Below are positions 44,492 through 52,834 of a stretch of 64,000 bases of DNA, piece by piece; position 1 is the first letter of the stretch, and each line of letters opens with the position of its first letter. Made by a program: the position numbers and the translations under genes. The DNA is from Streptomyces sp. SLBN-31 (GTDB taxonomy: Bacteria; Actinomycetota; Actinomycetes; Streptomycetales; Streptomycetaceae). Under the pieces are notes generated by a model. It saw only the letters and a list, made by a program, of their open reading frames with translations, ran no database searches and was not told the DNA's origin. The stretch is from positions 1,302,001 through 1,366,000 of the forward strand of contig NZ_VFNC01000001.1 of NCBI RefSeq assembly GCF_006715395.1, given 5' to 3'.

Positions 44492-44585
44492 CAAGCACCG
44501 GCCCGGACGGGGGACCGTTGCCGCCCCCTGAGCCGTGTCCGCCCTGGGGCACCCCGTCCGCCGGTCCACGCAGCCGGAGGTGCCC

Positions 44586-46691
44586 ATGAGTGCGGAGGCC
44601 ACGAATCCTGCGACGCCAGGTTCGGTAGCAGGCCCGGCGGCCCGCTGGCGCGCGCGGATCGATCTGCGCCGCCTCGGCCGTGCCGCCCTGCTCGGCCCCG
44701 CCGCCCGGGACCGCCTGCCGGACGCCATCGGCCACGTCGTCGACGCGCACCGCGCCCACCACCCGAGCGCCGACATCGAACCCCTGCGCCGCGCCTACGT
44801 CCTGGCCGAGTCCTCGCACCGCGGCCAGATGCGCAAGAGCGGCGAGCCCTACATCACGCACCCCCTCGCGGTGACCCTGATCCTCGCCGAACTCGGCGCG
44901 GAGACGACCACCCTGACGGCGTCTCTGCTCCACGACACCGTCGAGGACACCGATGTGACGCTCGTTCAGGTGGGCGAGCAGTTCGGCGAGGAGGTGCGCT
45001 ATCTCGTCGACGGCGTCACGAAACTGGAGAAGGTCGACTACGGCGCCGCCGCCGAGCCCGAGACCTTCCGCAAGATGCTCGTGGCCACCGGCAGCGACGT
45101 CCGCGTGATGTCGATCAAACTCGCCGACCGCCTGCACAACATGCGCACCCTGGGCGTCATGCGCCCCGAGAAACAGGCCCGCATCGCCAAGGTCACCCGG
45201 GACGTCCTGATCCCGCTCGCCGAACGGCTCGGGGTCCAGGCGCTCAAGACCGAGCTGGAGGACCTGGTCTTCGCGATCCTCCACCCCGAGGAGTACGAGC
45301 ACACGCGCGAGTTGATCGTCGACAACGCCGCCCGCGCCGACGACCCCCTCGCCGAGATCGCCGACGAGGTCCGCGGCCATCTGCGCGAGGCCGACATCCC
45401 GGCCGAAGTCCTCATCCGTCCACGGCACTTCGTCTCCGTCCACCGCGTAGCCCGCAAACGGGGCGAGCTGCGCGGCGCCGACTTCGGCCGGCTGTTGGTG
45501 CTGGTCAACGAGGACGCGGACTGCTACGGGGTCCTCGGCGAGCTGCACACCTGCATGACCCCCGTCGTCTCGGAGTTCAAGGACTTCATCGCCGTACCGA
45601 AGTTCAACCTCTACCAGTCGCTGCACACCGCGGTCGCCCGCGCGGACGGGCAGGTCGCCGAAGTCCTCATCCGCACCCACCAGATGCACAAGGTCGCCGA
45701 GGCCGGCGTCATCGCGCTCGGCAATCCCTACGCGCCCGCCGCCGACGACCCGGCCGACGGCGAGCGCGTCGACCCCACCAAGCCCGGCTGGCTCTCCCGC
45801 CTCCTCGACTGGCAGGAGGCCGCGCCCGACCCCGACACCTTCTGGTCCACGCTCCGCGAGGACCTCGCCCAGGACCGCGAGATCACCGTCTTCCGCCCCG
45901 ACGGCGGCACCCTGGGCCTGCCCGAGGGCGCGACCTGCGTCGACGCCGCCTACGCGCAGTACGGCGAGGACGCGCACGCCTGCATCGGCGCCCGCGTCAA
46001 CGGCCGCCTGGCGACCCTCAGCACGGTCCTGAAGGACGGCGACGCCGTCCAGCTCCTAATGGGCCAGGACCCGGCCTCGGAGCCCTCCAGGGAGTGGCTG
46101 GAGCACGCCCACACGCCCGCCGCCCGGATCGCCATCCAACGATGGCTGGCGACCCATCCGGAGGCGGACGCGCCCGAGGAGAGAGACCGGCGCTCGTCGG
46201 CTCCCCGGCCCGCTCCCGAAGGGACGTTCGCCCCTCCCACCGCGGACGTCGTCGTCGACCAGCCTGACGCCACCGCGCGCCTCGCCGGCTGTTGCACCCC
46301 CGTGCCCCCCGACGAGGTGACCGGCTTCGCCGTGCGCGGCGGCGTGGTCACCGTCCACCGCGTGGAGTGCGCCGCGGTGGCGCGCATGAAGAGCGGGGGG
46401 CGAGCGGAAGTCGGCGTGCGCTGGGGGAACACCAGTGAATGCAGAGTCACGCTGCTCGCCGAATCGTTCGGCCGCCCGCATCTCCTCGCCGACCTCACCG
46501 AGGCCATGGCCCTGGAGGGCGCCGAGATCGTGTCCGCGACCATCGAGCCGCCGGACCGGCAGCGGGTGAAGCACTCGTACACCGTGACGCTCCCGGACGC
46601 GGCGCTCCTGCCGGGCCTGATGCGGGCGATGCGCAACGTACCCGGCGTGTACGACGTGAGCCGGGCGCAGCCGCAGACACCGGGCGCCTGA
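44586..46691 (+). CDS. rshA: RelA/SpoT homologue RshA (ppGpp metabolism)
   Basis: 701 residues. HD hydrolase domain (~65-215) with HDTVEDT and the SIKLADRLHNM helix; synthetase-like domain (~245-375) with FKDFIAVPKFNLYQSLHTAV and EVLIRT; TGS domain (~430-495, ITVFRPDGGTLGLPEGAT); ACT domain at the C-terminus. S. coelicolor has RelA plus this second homologue, RshA. The synthetase loop is divergent (RPRHFVSVHRVARKRG where RelA has the R-x-K-x-x-S-type loop), so the hydrolase activity is more certain than the synthetase. ATG 44586 with a CGGAGG site upstream; the frame runs on to 44535. Confidence 0.9.
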   Translation: MSAEATNPATPGSVAGPAARWRARIDLRRLGRAALLGPAARDRLPDAIGHVVDAHRAHHPSADIEPLRRAYVLAESSHRGQMRKSGEPYITHPLAVTLILAELGAETTTLTASLLHDTVEDTDVTLVQVGEQFGEEVRYLVDGVTKLEKVDYGAAAEPETFRKMLVATGSDVRVMSIKLADRLHNMRTLGVMRPEKQARIAKVTRDVLIPLAERLGVQALKTELEDLVFAILHPEEYEHTRELIVDNAARADDPLAEIADEVRGHLREADIPAEVLIRPRHFVSVHRVARKRGELRGADFGRLLVLVNEDADCYGVLGELHTCMTPVVSEFKDFIAVPKFNLYQSLHTAVARADGQVAEVLIRTHQMHKVAEAGVIALGNPYAPAADDPADGERVDPTKPGWLSRLLDWQEAAPDPDTFWSTLREDLAQDREITVFRPDGGTLGLPEGATCVDAAYAQYGEDAHACIGARVNGRLATLSTVLKDGDAVQLLMGQDPASEPSREWLEHAHTPAARIAIQRWLATHPEADAPEERDRRSSAPRPAPEGTFAPPTADVVVDQPDATARLAGCCTPVPPDEVTGFAVRGGVVTVHRVECAAVARMKSGGRAEVGVRWGNTSECRVTLLAESFGRPHLLADLTEAMALEGAEIVSATIEPPDRQRVKHSYTVTLPDAALLPGLMRAMRNVPGVYDVSRAQPQTPGA

Positions 46692-46705
46692 AACCCGCAG
46701 TACGC

Positions 46706-46731
46706 CCGGACCACCCCTTCGGGTGGGCCGG
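46706..46731 (+). terminator. Terminator after rshA
   Basis: CCGG-A-CCACCC / GGGTGG-G-CCGG, 10 bp with an opposed A-G mismatch, CTTC loop, 14 nt past the stop. Confidence 0.6.
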
Positions 46732-46778
46732 TCGCGCGCCGTCGCCGCCACGCGTGCGTGCGCTGATAGCCGTGATGC

Positions 46779-48254
46779 ATGCTCCTCACCCCCCGCGGGC
46801 GTCGCCTGAAGGTGACCGCGCTCCTCGCCTCCGCCGTCTCGGTCTGCCTCCTCGCCGCGAGCGCCCCGCCGGCCCCCCTGGGCGTCGGCGACCGCCTCTT
46901 CCCGTACCTGGGCAACCCCGGGTACGACGTGGCGTCGTACGACCTCTCCTTCACGTATCCCGGCTCCAACGACAAGCCGCTGCGGGCCGTCACGACGATC
47001 GACGCCTGGACGACCCGGGACCTGGACCGGCTCAACCTCGACTTCGCGCACGGCAAGGTCGAGTCGGTCGAGGTCGACGGGGACCCCGCCGACTTCGCCA
47101 CCGCAGGCGAGGACCTCGTCGTCACGCCCGAGGACCCGCTGCAGGAGGGCAGCTGGACCCGCATCACCGTCCGGCACACCAGCGACCCCACGGCCCCCGG
47201 CGGCGAGGACGGCGGCTGGGTGCGCACCGCGGACGGCCTCGCCATGGCCAACCAGGCCGACGCGGCGCACCTGGTCTTCCCGTGCAACGACCACCCCTCC
47301 GACAAGGCGATGTTCACCATCCGGATCACCGCCCCCGACGGCTACACCGCCGTCGCCAACGGAGTGCCGGCCGGCGTGGACCGCGTCGGCAGGAAGACCA
47401 CCTGGACCTACCGCACCCAGCACCCCATGGCCACCGAACTCGCCCAGGTCTCCATCGGCCGTTCCACCGTGCTGCGCCGCCAGGCCCCGCACGGCCTGCC
47501 GGTGCGCGACGTCGTGCCCACCAAGGACGTCAAGGCCCTCGAACCCTGGCTCGCGAAGACCCCCGACCAGATCGCCTGGATGGAGAGCAAGGTCGGCCCG
47601 TACCCCTTCGAGACGTACGGCCTGCTCATGGCCGAGGCCTCCACCGGCTTCGAACTCGAGACCCAGACGCTCTCCCTCTTCGAGAAGGAGCTGTTCACCG
47701 AGCCCGCCTACCCCAAGTGGTACATCGAGTCGATCATGGTGCACGAGCTGTCCCACCAGTGGTTCGGCGACAGCGTCAGCCCCCGCACCTGGTCCGACCT
47801 GTGGCTCAACGAGGGACACGCCACCTGGTACGAGGAGCTGTACGCGCAGGAGACCGCGCAGCGGCCCATGGAGACGCGCATGAAGGCCGCGTACGGAGCA
47901 TCCGACCGCTGGCGCGCCGCCGGAGGGCCCCCGGGCGCCCCCAAGGCGCCCGCGCCCGGCCAGAAGATCAGCATCTTCCGTCCCAACGTCTACGACGGCG
48001 CCGCGCTCGTCCTGTACGCCCTGCGCCAGGAGATCGGCAAACCCGCCTTCGAGCGCCTGGAGCGGGACTGGGTGCGCCTGCACCGCGACGGCACGGCCGG
48101 CACCGCCGACTTCGAGCACCTCGCCTCCCGGGTCTCCGGCCGCGACCTCGGCGCCTTCTTCCAGGCCTGGCTGTACGGCGACAAGACCCCGCCGATGCCG
48201 GGCCACCCGGACTGGAAGTCCACCCCGCCCGCCAAGGCCGCGCCCCGGAAATAA
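46779..48254 (+). CDS. Secreted M1-family metallopeptidase
   Basis: 491 residues. Signal peptide (LKVTALLASAVSVCLLAAS), an N-terminal beta-sandwich, then the gluzincin catalytic domain with zinc site HELSHQWFGDSV plus the downstream Glu in LWLNEGHATWYE. The GAMEN exopeptidase motif is replaced by GFELETQ, as in the shorter Streptomyces branch, and the C-terminal HEAT-like domain of full aminopeptidase N is missing. Probably an extracellular aminopeptidase or a related peptidase of unknown substrate. Confidence 0.85.
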   Translation: MLLTPRGRRLKVTALLASAVSVCLLAASAPPAPLGVGDRLFPYLGNPGYDVASYDLSFTYPGSNDKPLRAVTTIDAWTTRDLDRLNLDFAHGKVESVEVDGDPADFATAGEDLVVTPEDPLQEGSWTRITVRHTSDPTAPGGEDGGWVRTADGLAMANQADAAHLVFPCNDHPSDKAMFTIRITAPDGYTAVANGVPAGVDRVGRKTTWTYRTQHPMATELAQVSIGRSTVLRRQAPHGLPVRDVVPTKDVKALEPWLAKTPDQIAWMESKVGPYPFETYGLLMAEASTGFELETQTLSLFEKELFTEPAYPKWYIESIMVHELSHQWFGDSVSPRTWSDLWLNEGHATWYEELYAQETAQRPMETRMKAAYGASDRWRAAGGPPGAPKAPAPGQKISIFRPNVYDGAALVLYALRQEIGKPAFERLERDWVRLHRDGTAGTADFEHLASRVSGRDLGAFFQAWLYGDKTPPMPGHPDWKSTPPAKAAPRK

Positions 48255-48389
48255 GGCGGTGACGAGACGTCCCGTACCGTGCGACCATCTTCCGGACGGC
48301 GCGGCACGGGTCGCGGGAATCTCCCGGGGTACTCAAGCGTTGTCCACTGTGAACGCCGGTATCGGCATCCCCATCGACGTAAGGATCCA

Positions 48390-49883
48390 ATGACCTCCTC
48401 TTCATCCCCTTCCCAGGACACGCAGCGATTCGCGCACTCGTACGCCGAAGGTCTTCGGGCCGATGCCCTGATGGAAGAGGACGTCGCCTGGAGCCACGAG
48501 ATCGACGGAGAACGGGACGGCGACCAGTTCGACCGCTCCGAGCGCGCGGCCCTGCGCCGCGTGGCCGGCCTCTCCACCGAGCTCGAGGACGTCACCGAGG
48601 TCGAGTACCGCCAGCTCCGCCTGGAGCGGGTCGTCCTCGTCGGCGTCTGGACCTCGGGGACCGCACAGGACGCGGACAACTCCCTCGCGGAGCTCGCCGC
48701 CCTCGCGGAGACCGCCGGCGCGCTCGTGCTCGACGGCGTGATCCAGCGCCGCAATGAGCCCGACGCGGCGACCTACATCGGTTCCGGCAAGGCCGTCGAG
48801 CTGCGGGACATCGTCCTGGAGACCGGCGCCGACACCGTCATCTGCGACGGTGAGCTCAGCCCGGGCCAGCTCATCCACCTGGAAGACGTCGTCAAGGTCA
48901 AGGTCATCGACCGTACGGCCCTGATCCTCGACATCTTCGCCCAGCACGCCAAGTCCCGCGAGGGCAAGGCGCAGGTCGCGCTCGCGCAGATGCAGTACAT
49001 GCTGCCCAGGCTGCGCGGCTGGGGTCAGTCGCTGTCCCGTCAGATGGGCGGCGGCAAGGGCGGCGGTCTCGCCACCCGTGGTCCCGGTGAGACCAAGATC
49101 GAGACCGACCGGCGGCGGATCCGCGAGAAGATGGCGAAGATGCGCCGGGAGATCGCGGACATGAAGACCGGCCGCGAGATCAAGCGCCAGGAGCGCAAGC
49201 GCAACAAGGTGCCCTCGGTCGCCATCGCGGGCTACACGAACGCGGGCAAGTCCTCGCTGCTCAACCGCCTGACCGGCGCCGGTGTCCTGGTCGAGAACGC
49301 CCTGTTCGCGACCCTGGACCCGACCGTCCGCCGGGCGGAGACCCCGAGCGGCCGCCTGTACACGCTGGCGGACACCGTCGGATTCGTCCGGCACCTGCCG
49401 CACCACCTGGTCGAGGCGTTCCGCTCCACCATGGAGGAGGTCGGCGAGTCCGACCTGATCCTGCACGTGGTGGACGGCTCGCACCCGAACCCGGAGGAGC
49501 AGCTGGCCGCCGTGCGCGAGGTGATCAGGGACGTCGGCGCCATCGACGTACCCGAGATCGTCGTGATCAACAAGGCGGACGCGGCCGACCCGCTGACCCT
49601 GCAGCGGCTCATGCGGATCGAGAAGCGTTCGATCGCCGTCTCGGCCCGCACCGGCCAGGGCATCCAGGAACTGCTGGCGCTCATCGACAACGAGCTGCCC
49701 CGGCCGTCCGTGGAGATCGAGGCCCTGGTGCCGTACACCCACGGCAAGCTGGTCGCCCGTGCCCACGACGAGGGTGAGGTGATCTCCGCGGAGCACACCC
49801 CGGAGGGCACCCTGCTCAAGGCGCGGGTGCACGAGGAGCTGGCCGCGGACCTGCAGCCGTACGTGCCGGTTCCCACGGTCTGA
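48390..49883 (+). CDS. hflX: GTPase HflX
   Basis: 497 residues. N-terminal HflX domain with DNSLAELAALAETAGA and IGSGKAVEL, a coiled-coil segment (TKIETDRRRIREKMAKM), the G domain (G1 GYTNAGKSSLLN, G3 DTVGFVRHLPH, G4 NKAD) and a C-terminal domain. HflX binds the large ribosomal subunit and splits stalled or idle ribosomes. ATG 48390 has AAGGA upstream. Confidence 0.93.
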   Translation: MTSSSSPSQDTQRFAHSYAEGLRADALMEEDVAWSHEIDGERDGDQFDRSERAALRRVAGLSTELEDVTEVEYRQLRLERVVLVGVWTSGTAQDADNSLAELAALAETAGALVLDGVIQRRNEPDAATYIGSGKAVELRDIVLETGADTVICDGELSPGQLIHLEDVVKVKVIDRTALILDIFAQHAKSREGKAQVALAQMQYMLPRLRGWGQSLSRQMGGGKGGGLATRGPGETKIETDRRRIREKMAKMRREIADMKTGREIKRQERKRNKVPSVAIAGYTNAGKSSLLNRLTGAGVLVENALFATLDPTVRRAETPSGRLYTLADTVGFVRHLPHHLVEAFRSTMEEVGESDLILHVVDGSHPNPEEQLAAVREVIRDVGAIDVPEIVVINKADAADPLTLQRLMRIEKRSIAVSARTGQGIQELLALIDNELPRPSVEIEALVPYTHGKLVARAHDEGEVISAEHTPEGTLLKARVHEELAADLQPYVPVPTV

Positions 49884-49894
49884 CGTCCGAAGCG

Positions 49895-49940
49895 AAACCC
49901 GAAGGCCCGCCCCCTGCGCAGGTGGCGGGCCTTCGGGTTT
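49895..49940. terminator. Bidirectional terminator between hflX and the protease gene
   Basis: A long perfect stem, AAACCCGAAGGCCCGCC (49895-49911) paired with 49924-49940, loop 12 nt, between convergent genes. Confidence 0.8.
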
Positions 49941-49947
49941 CCCGGTG

Positions 49948-51171
49948 TCACCGACCGGCGAACTTCCTGCTCACCGAGTCGTAGACGCCCTTGGCCACAT
50001 CGCCCAGTCGCGGACCGGCCAGCCAGCCCGAACTCACCGGGCCGATCGAGGTGTTGGAAACCAGTGCCGGCCTGCCGTCCGAGCCCGTCTCCACCCAGCC
50101 GCCGCCGGAGGAACCGCCGGTCATGGTGCAGCCGATGCGGTACATCGTCGGGTCCGAGGCGTTGAGCGACAGCCGCCCGGGCCTGTCCGTGCACTGGTAC
50201 AGCAGCTGCCCGTCGAAGGGCGCGGCGGCCGGGTAACCGGTCGCGGTGATGCTGGAGACCTTCGGCACCGCCGGGGCGTCGAAGTTGACCGGCAGCGCCG
50301 AACCGACCGTCTCCTCCAGCGACTTGCCGGTGCCGCCCTTCTCCGGCGTCACATGGAGGACGGCGTAGTCGTACGAGGCGCCGTCACCGCCCGTCTCGCC
50401 GCCCTGGTCGATCCACTGCTGGGAGGTCTTGACCCAGTCGGCCCACCACACGCCGTAGGGGGCCGCCTGGTCCCGGGTGGCGTTGCGCAGCTGGGCGGCC
50501 GTCCTGCCCGCGTCGTTGTACGACGGCACGAAGGCGATGTTGCGGTACCAGCCGCCCTTCTTGCCGGCGTGCACGCAGTGACCGGCCGTCCAGATCATGT
50601 TGGACTTGCCCGGGTGGGCCGGGTCCTCTACGACCGTCGCCGAGCAGACCATCGTGCCCTCGGGGGAGTCGAAGAACACCTTCCCGGCCGTCGCCGCGTT
50701 CGAGTGGTACCTGGGCGCCACGGCCTTCGCGTTCACCGGCGCGGGCGTCGGGTCGGTCACGCCCTGGTCACCCGAGAGGTCGTTGCTGTCGACGCTCTTC
50801 TCCGGGTCGTTGGCGCGGCGCATCCGGTCCGCGTCCCACAGCCCCTTGATGATCGGGTTGATGAACTCGTCGGCCTCGCGCAGCCAGTCGTCCTTGTTCC
50901 AGTTCTTCCAGTCGCCGTTCTTCCACTTGTCGATGTCTATCCCGTGCTCTTTGAGCTTGTTCCTGATGTCGTCCGGGATCTTGATCTTGCCGTCGCCGCT
51001 CCCGGTGTCGGTCGCGGAGGCCTGGCCGTCCGCCTTGTCGTCACCGGAGTCGCAGGCGGTGGCGGTGAGCGCCAGCGCCGAGGCGAGAGCGACGGCGGTG
51101 AGAACGCGGGTAGTTCCGCGACGCGCACCCCCGTCTCGCCGGGTGCGGAACGACGGCCGAATGGATCGCAT
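49948..51171 (-). CDS. Secreted trypsin-like serine protease
   Basis: 407 residues. Signal peptide with Cys in ALTATACDSG (possible lipoprotein), a charged ~110-residue propeptide-like section rich in Lys/Asp/Trp (DIDKWKNGDWKNWNKDD), and a chymotrypsin-fold catalytic domain with His in WTAGHCVHAG, Asp in YDYAVLHV and Ser in MTGGSSGGGW. Probably an extracellular or surface peptidase. ATG 51171 chosen because a Twin-Arg-free but Arg-rich n-region follows directly and GGGGGAG lies ~5 nt upstream; the frame runs on to 51291 through a tandem repeat. Confidence 0.85.
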   Translation of the reverse strand: MRSIRPSFRTRRDGGARRGTTRVLTAVALASALALTATACDSGDDKADGQASATDTGSGDGKIKIPDDIRNKLKEHGIDIDKWKNGDWKNWNKDDWLREADEFINPIIKGLWDADRMRRANDPEKSVDSNDLSGDQGVTDPTPAPVNAKAVAPRYHSNAATAGKVFFDSPEGTMVCSATVVEDPAHPGKSNMIWTAGHCVHAGKKGGWYRNIAFVPSYNDAGRTAAQLRNATRDQAAPYGVWWADWVKTSQQWIDQGGETGGDGASYDYAVLHVTPEKGGTGKSLEETVGSALPVNFDAPAVPKVSSITATGYPAAAPFDGQLLYQCTDRPGRLSLNASDPTMYRIGCTMTGGSSGGGWVETGSDGRPALVSNTSIGPVSSGWLAGPRLGDVAKGVYDSVSRKFAGR

Positions 51172-51231
51172 GGTCGGAGACTCCCCCTGAGAAGAACGAA
51201 CCGGGTGCCGAACCGCCGTGGTGGACAGGTG

Positions 51232-51285
51232 CCTTGGACCGGTTCGGCGTGCCCCTTGGCCGGTTCGGCGTGTGCCTTGGAACGG
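51232..51285. repeat. Three short ~22-bp tandem repeats upstream of the protease gene
   Basis: CCTTGG(A/C)CGGTTCGGCGTG recurs at 51232, 51254 and, truncated, 51275. Non-coding. Confidence 0.65.
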
Positions 51286-51460
51286 CACCACACACTATGC
51301 GCTCGCTGTGGGGGACTTCCGACGGTACGGCAACGGTTCCGTCACGGTAAGGATCTTGAAGCAACCCGTAACCCGTGCGGCGAGGGGAGGTTGTAGCGGT
51401 GGGGATTCTGCTGTTCATGGGCGGTCCCTCTGTGCCTGTGCGGCGGGAGGACGGTAAGGC

Positions 51461-52711
51461 GTGGCCGAGTCTGCGTGCGGGACGAGTGCGTCGGAGGGTA
51501 CGGCCGGGGGCCGGACGGGCGCCGGGAAGCCGCCGGTGCCGGTGCGGGCGGCGCACCCGGTGCGGCCGGGCGTCCTGCGGCGCCCGCCGACGCGCGAGCC
51601 GGCTGCGCGCACCTATGCGCGGTCCCTGCCGATCGTGCCCGTCCGCGCCCGGGGGCTGACCATCGAGGGCGCGGACGGCCGCCGTTACCTGGACTGTCTC
51701 TCCGGCGCGGGAGCGCTCGCCCTGGGGCACAACCACCCCGTCGTGCTGGAGGCGATCCGTAGGGTCCTGGACTCGGGCGCGCCCCTGCACGCACCCGACC
51801 TCGAGACACCGGTGCGGGACGCCTTCGTCGCCGAACTGCTGCGCACCCTGCCGCCGGACTTCGCCGGCCACGCGCGCGTGCGCTTCTGCGGGCCGGGGGA
51901 GACGGACGCGATGGAGACCGCACTGCGTCTGGTGCGGGCCGCTACGGGACGTACGGCGGTGCTGTCCCTGAACGGCTCGGACGAGGGCTTCTGCGGGGAG
52001 GACATGGCCGGGGTGATCTTCCAAGCCGTCGAGGGGGAGGGCGGTGTCGTCCCGGTCCCCGACGCCTGGACGCGGCGCGTGCGCCGGCTCACCGCCGCCC
52101 GTTCCGTCCCGCTGATCGCGGACGAGACCCAGACCGGCGTGGGGCGCACAGGGGCCTTCTGGGCGGTGGAGCACAGCGGCATCACGCCCGACGTGATGGT
52201 CCTCTCCAAGGCCGTCGGCGGCAGCCTCCCGCTGTCCGTGGTGGTCCACCGCGCCGACCTCGGCACCGGGGAGCCCGGAACCTTCCACGGCAACCAACTC
52301 GCCCTGGCCGCGGGGACGGCCACCCTTTCCCACGTCCGTGAGAACGCCCTCGCCCTGCGCGCGGCCACCCTCGGATCCAGCATGCTCGGACGGCTTCGCG
52401 ACCTCGCTCGCGACTTCGCCTGCGTCGCGGACGTGCGGGGGCGGGGACTGATGATCGGCGTGGAGTTCGTGGACCCGGAAGCGGAGGGTGCGGGTCAGCA
52501 ACTGGCGGCCGCCGTACGGCGTGAGTGCCTGCGGCGTGGCCTGATCGTCGACCTGGGCGGCCGTCGGCAAAGCGTCGTACGACTGCTGCCGCCGCTGACG
52601 ATCAGCGATGAACAGGCGGCCGCCGTACTCGACCGGCTCCGCGACGCGGTGGAGGCAGTGACCCGCGCCCGTCGACGCGCGTTCGTACAGGCAGGTCGAG
52701 AACGCAGGTAG
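51461..52711 (+). CDS. Class III (diaminobutyrate-type) aminotransferase, internally shortened
   Basis: 416 residues. Class III PLP aminotransferase: GLTIEGADGRRYLDCLSGAG, cofactor-phosphate loop GPGETDAMETAL, PLP-binding Asp in LIADETQTGVGRTG and Schiff-base Lys in VLSKAVGG. Between TGRTAVLSLNG and the VEGEGGVVPVPDAW region the family normally has ~70 residues, including the FHG/YHG motif whose aromatic ring stacks on PLP; here only ~15 residues lie there. Either this is a deletion with a degenerate enzyme or a short subfamily. Neighbours (IucA/IucC, IucB-like) point to a siderophore diamine step. Its last codons lie in a 34-bp tandem repeat. Confidence 0.8.
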   Translation: MAESACGTSASEGTAGGRTGAGKPPVPVRAAHPVRPGVLRRPPTREPAARTYARSLPIVPVRARGLTIEGADGRRYLDCLSGAGALALGHNHPVVLEAIRRVLDSGAPLHAPDLETPVRDAFVAELLRTLPPDFAGHARVRFCGPGETDAMETALRLVRAATGRTAVLSLNGSDEGFCGEDMAGVIFQAVEGEGGVVPVPDAWTRRVRRLTAARSVPLIADETQTGVGRTGAFWAVEHSGITPDVMVLSKAVGGSLPLSVVVHRADLGTGEPGTFHGNQLALAAGTATLSHVRENALALRAATLGSSMLGRLRDLARDFACVADVRGRGLMIGVEFVDPEAEGAGQQLAAAVRRECLRRGLIVDLGGRRQSVVRLLPPLTISDEQAAAVLDRLRDAVEAVTRARRRAFVQAGRERR

Positions 52712-52785
52712 TGCGTGCGTACAGGCAGGTCGAGAACGCAGGTAGTGCGTGCGTACAGACAGGTCGAGCACGCAAGTAGCGCGGC
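52684..52785. repeat. Three 34-bp tandem repeats spanning the aminotransferase stop
   Basis: Copies at 52684-52717, 52718-52751 and 52752-52785; the first two are identical, the third has several changes. Core CGTACAGGCAGGTCGAGAAC. The aminotransferase stop TAG (52709-52711) is inside copy 1; the rest is the gap before the IucA/IucC gene. Confidence 0.85.
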
Positions 52786-52834
52786 AGCACCCGGCTCGTC
52801 ACCGCGCGGGCCGGAACCACCGAAGAGGACCACT

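Noticed and set aside
51301..51460. Iron-repressor (DmdR-type) box before the siderophore cluster.
   Set aside because: No TTAGGTTAGGCTAACCTAA-like 19-mer is visible in the upstream region.
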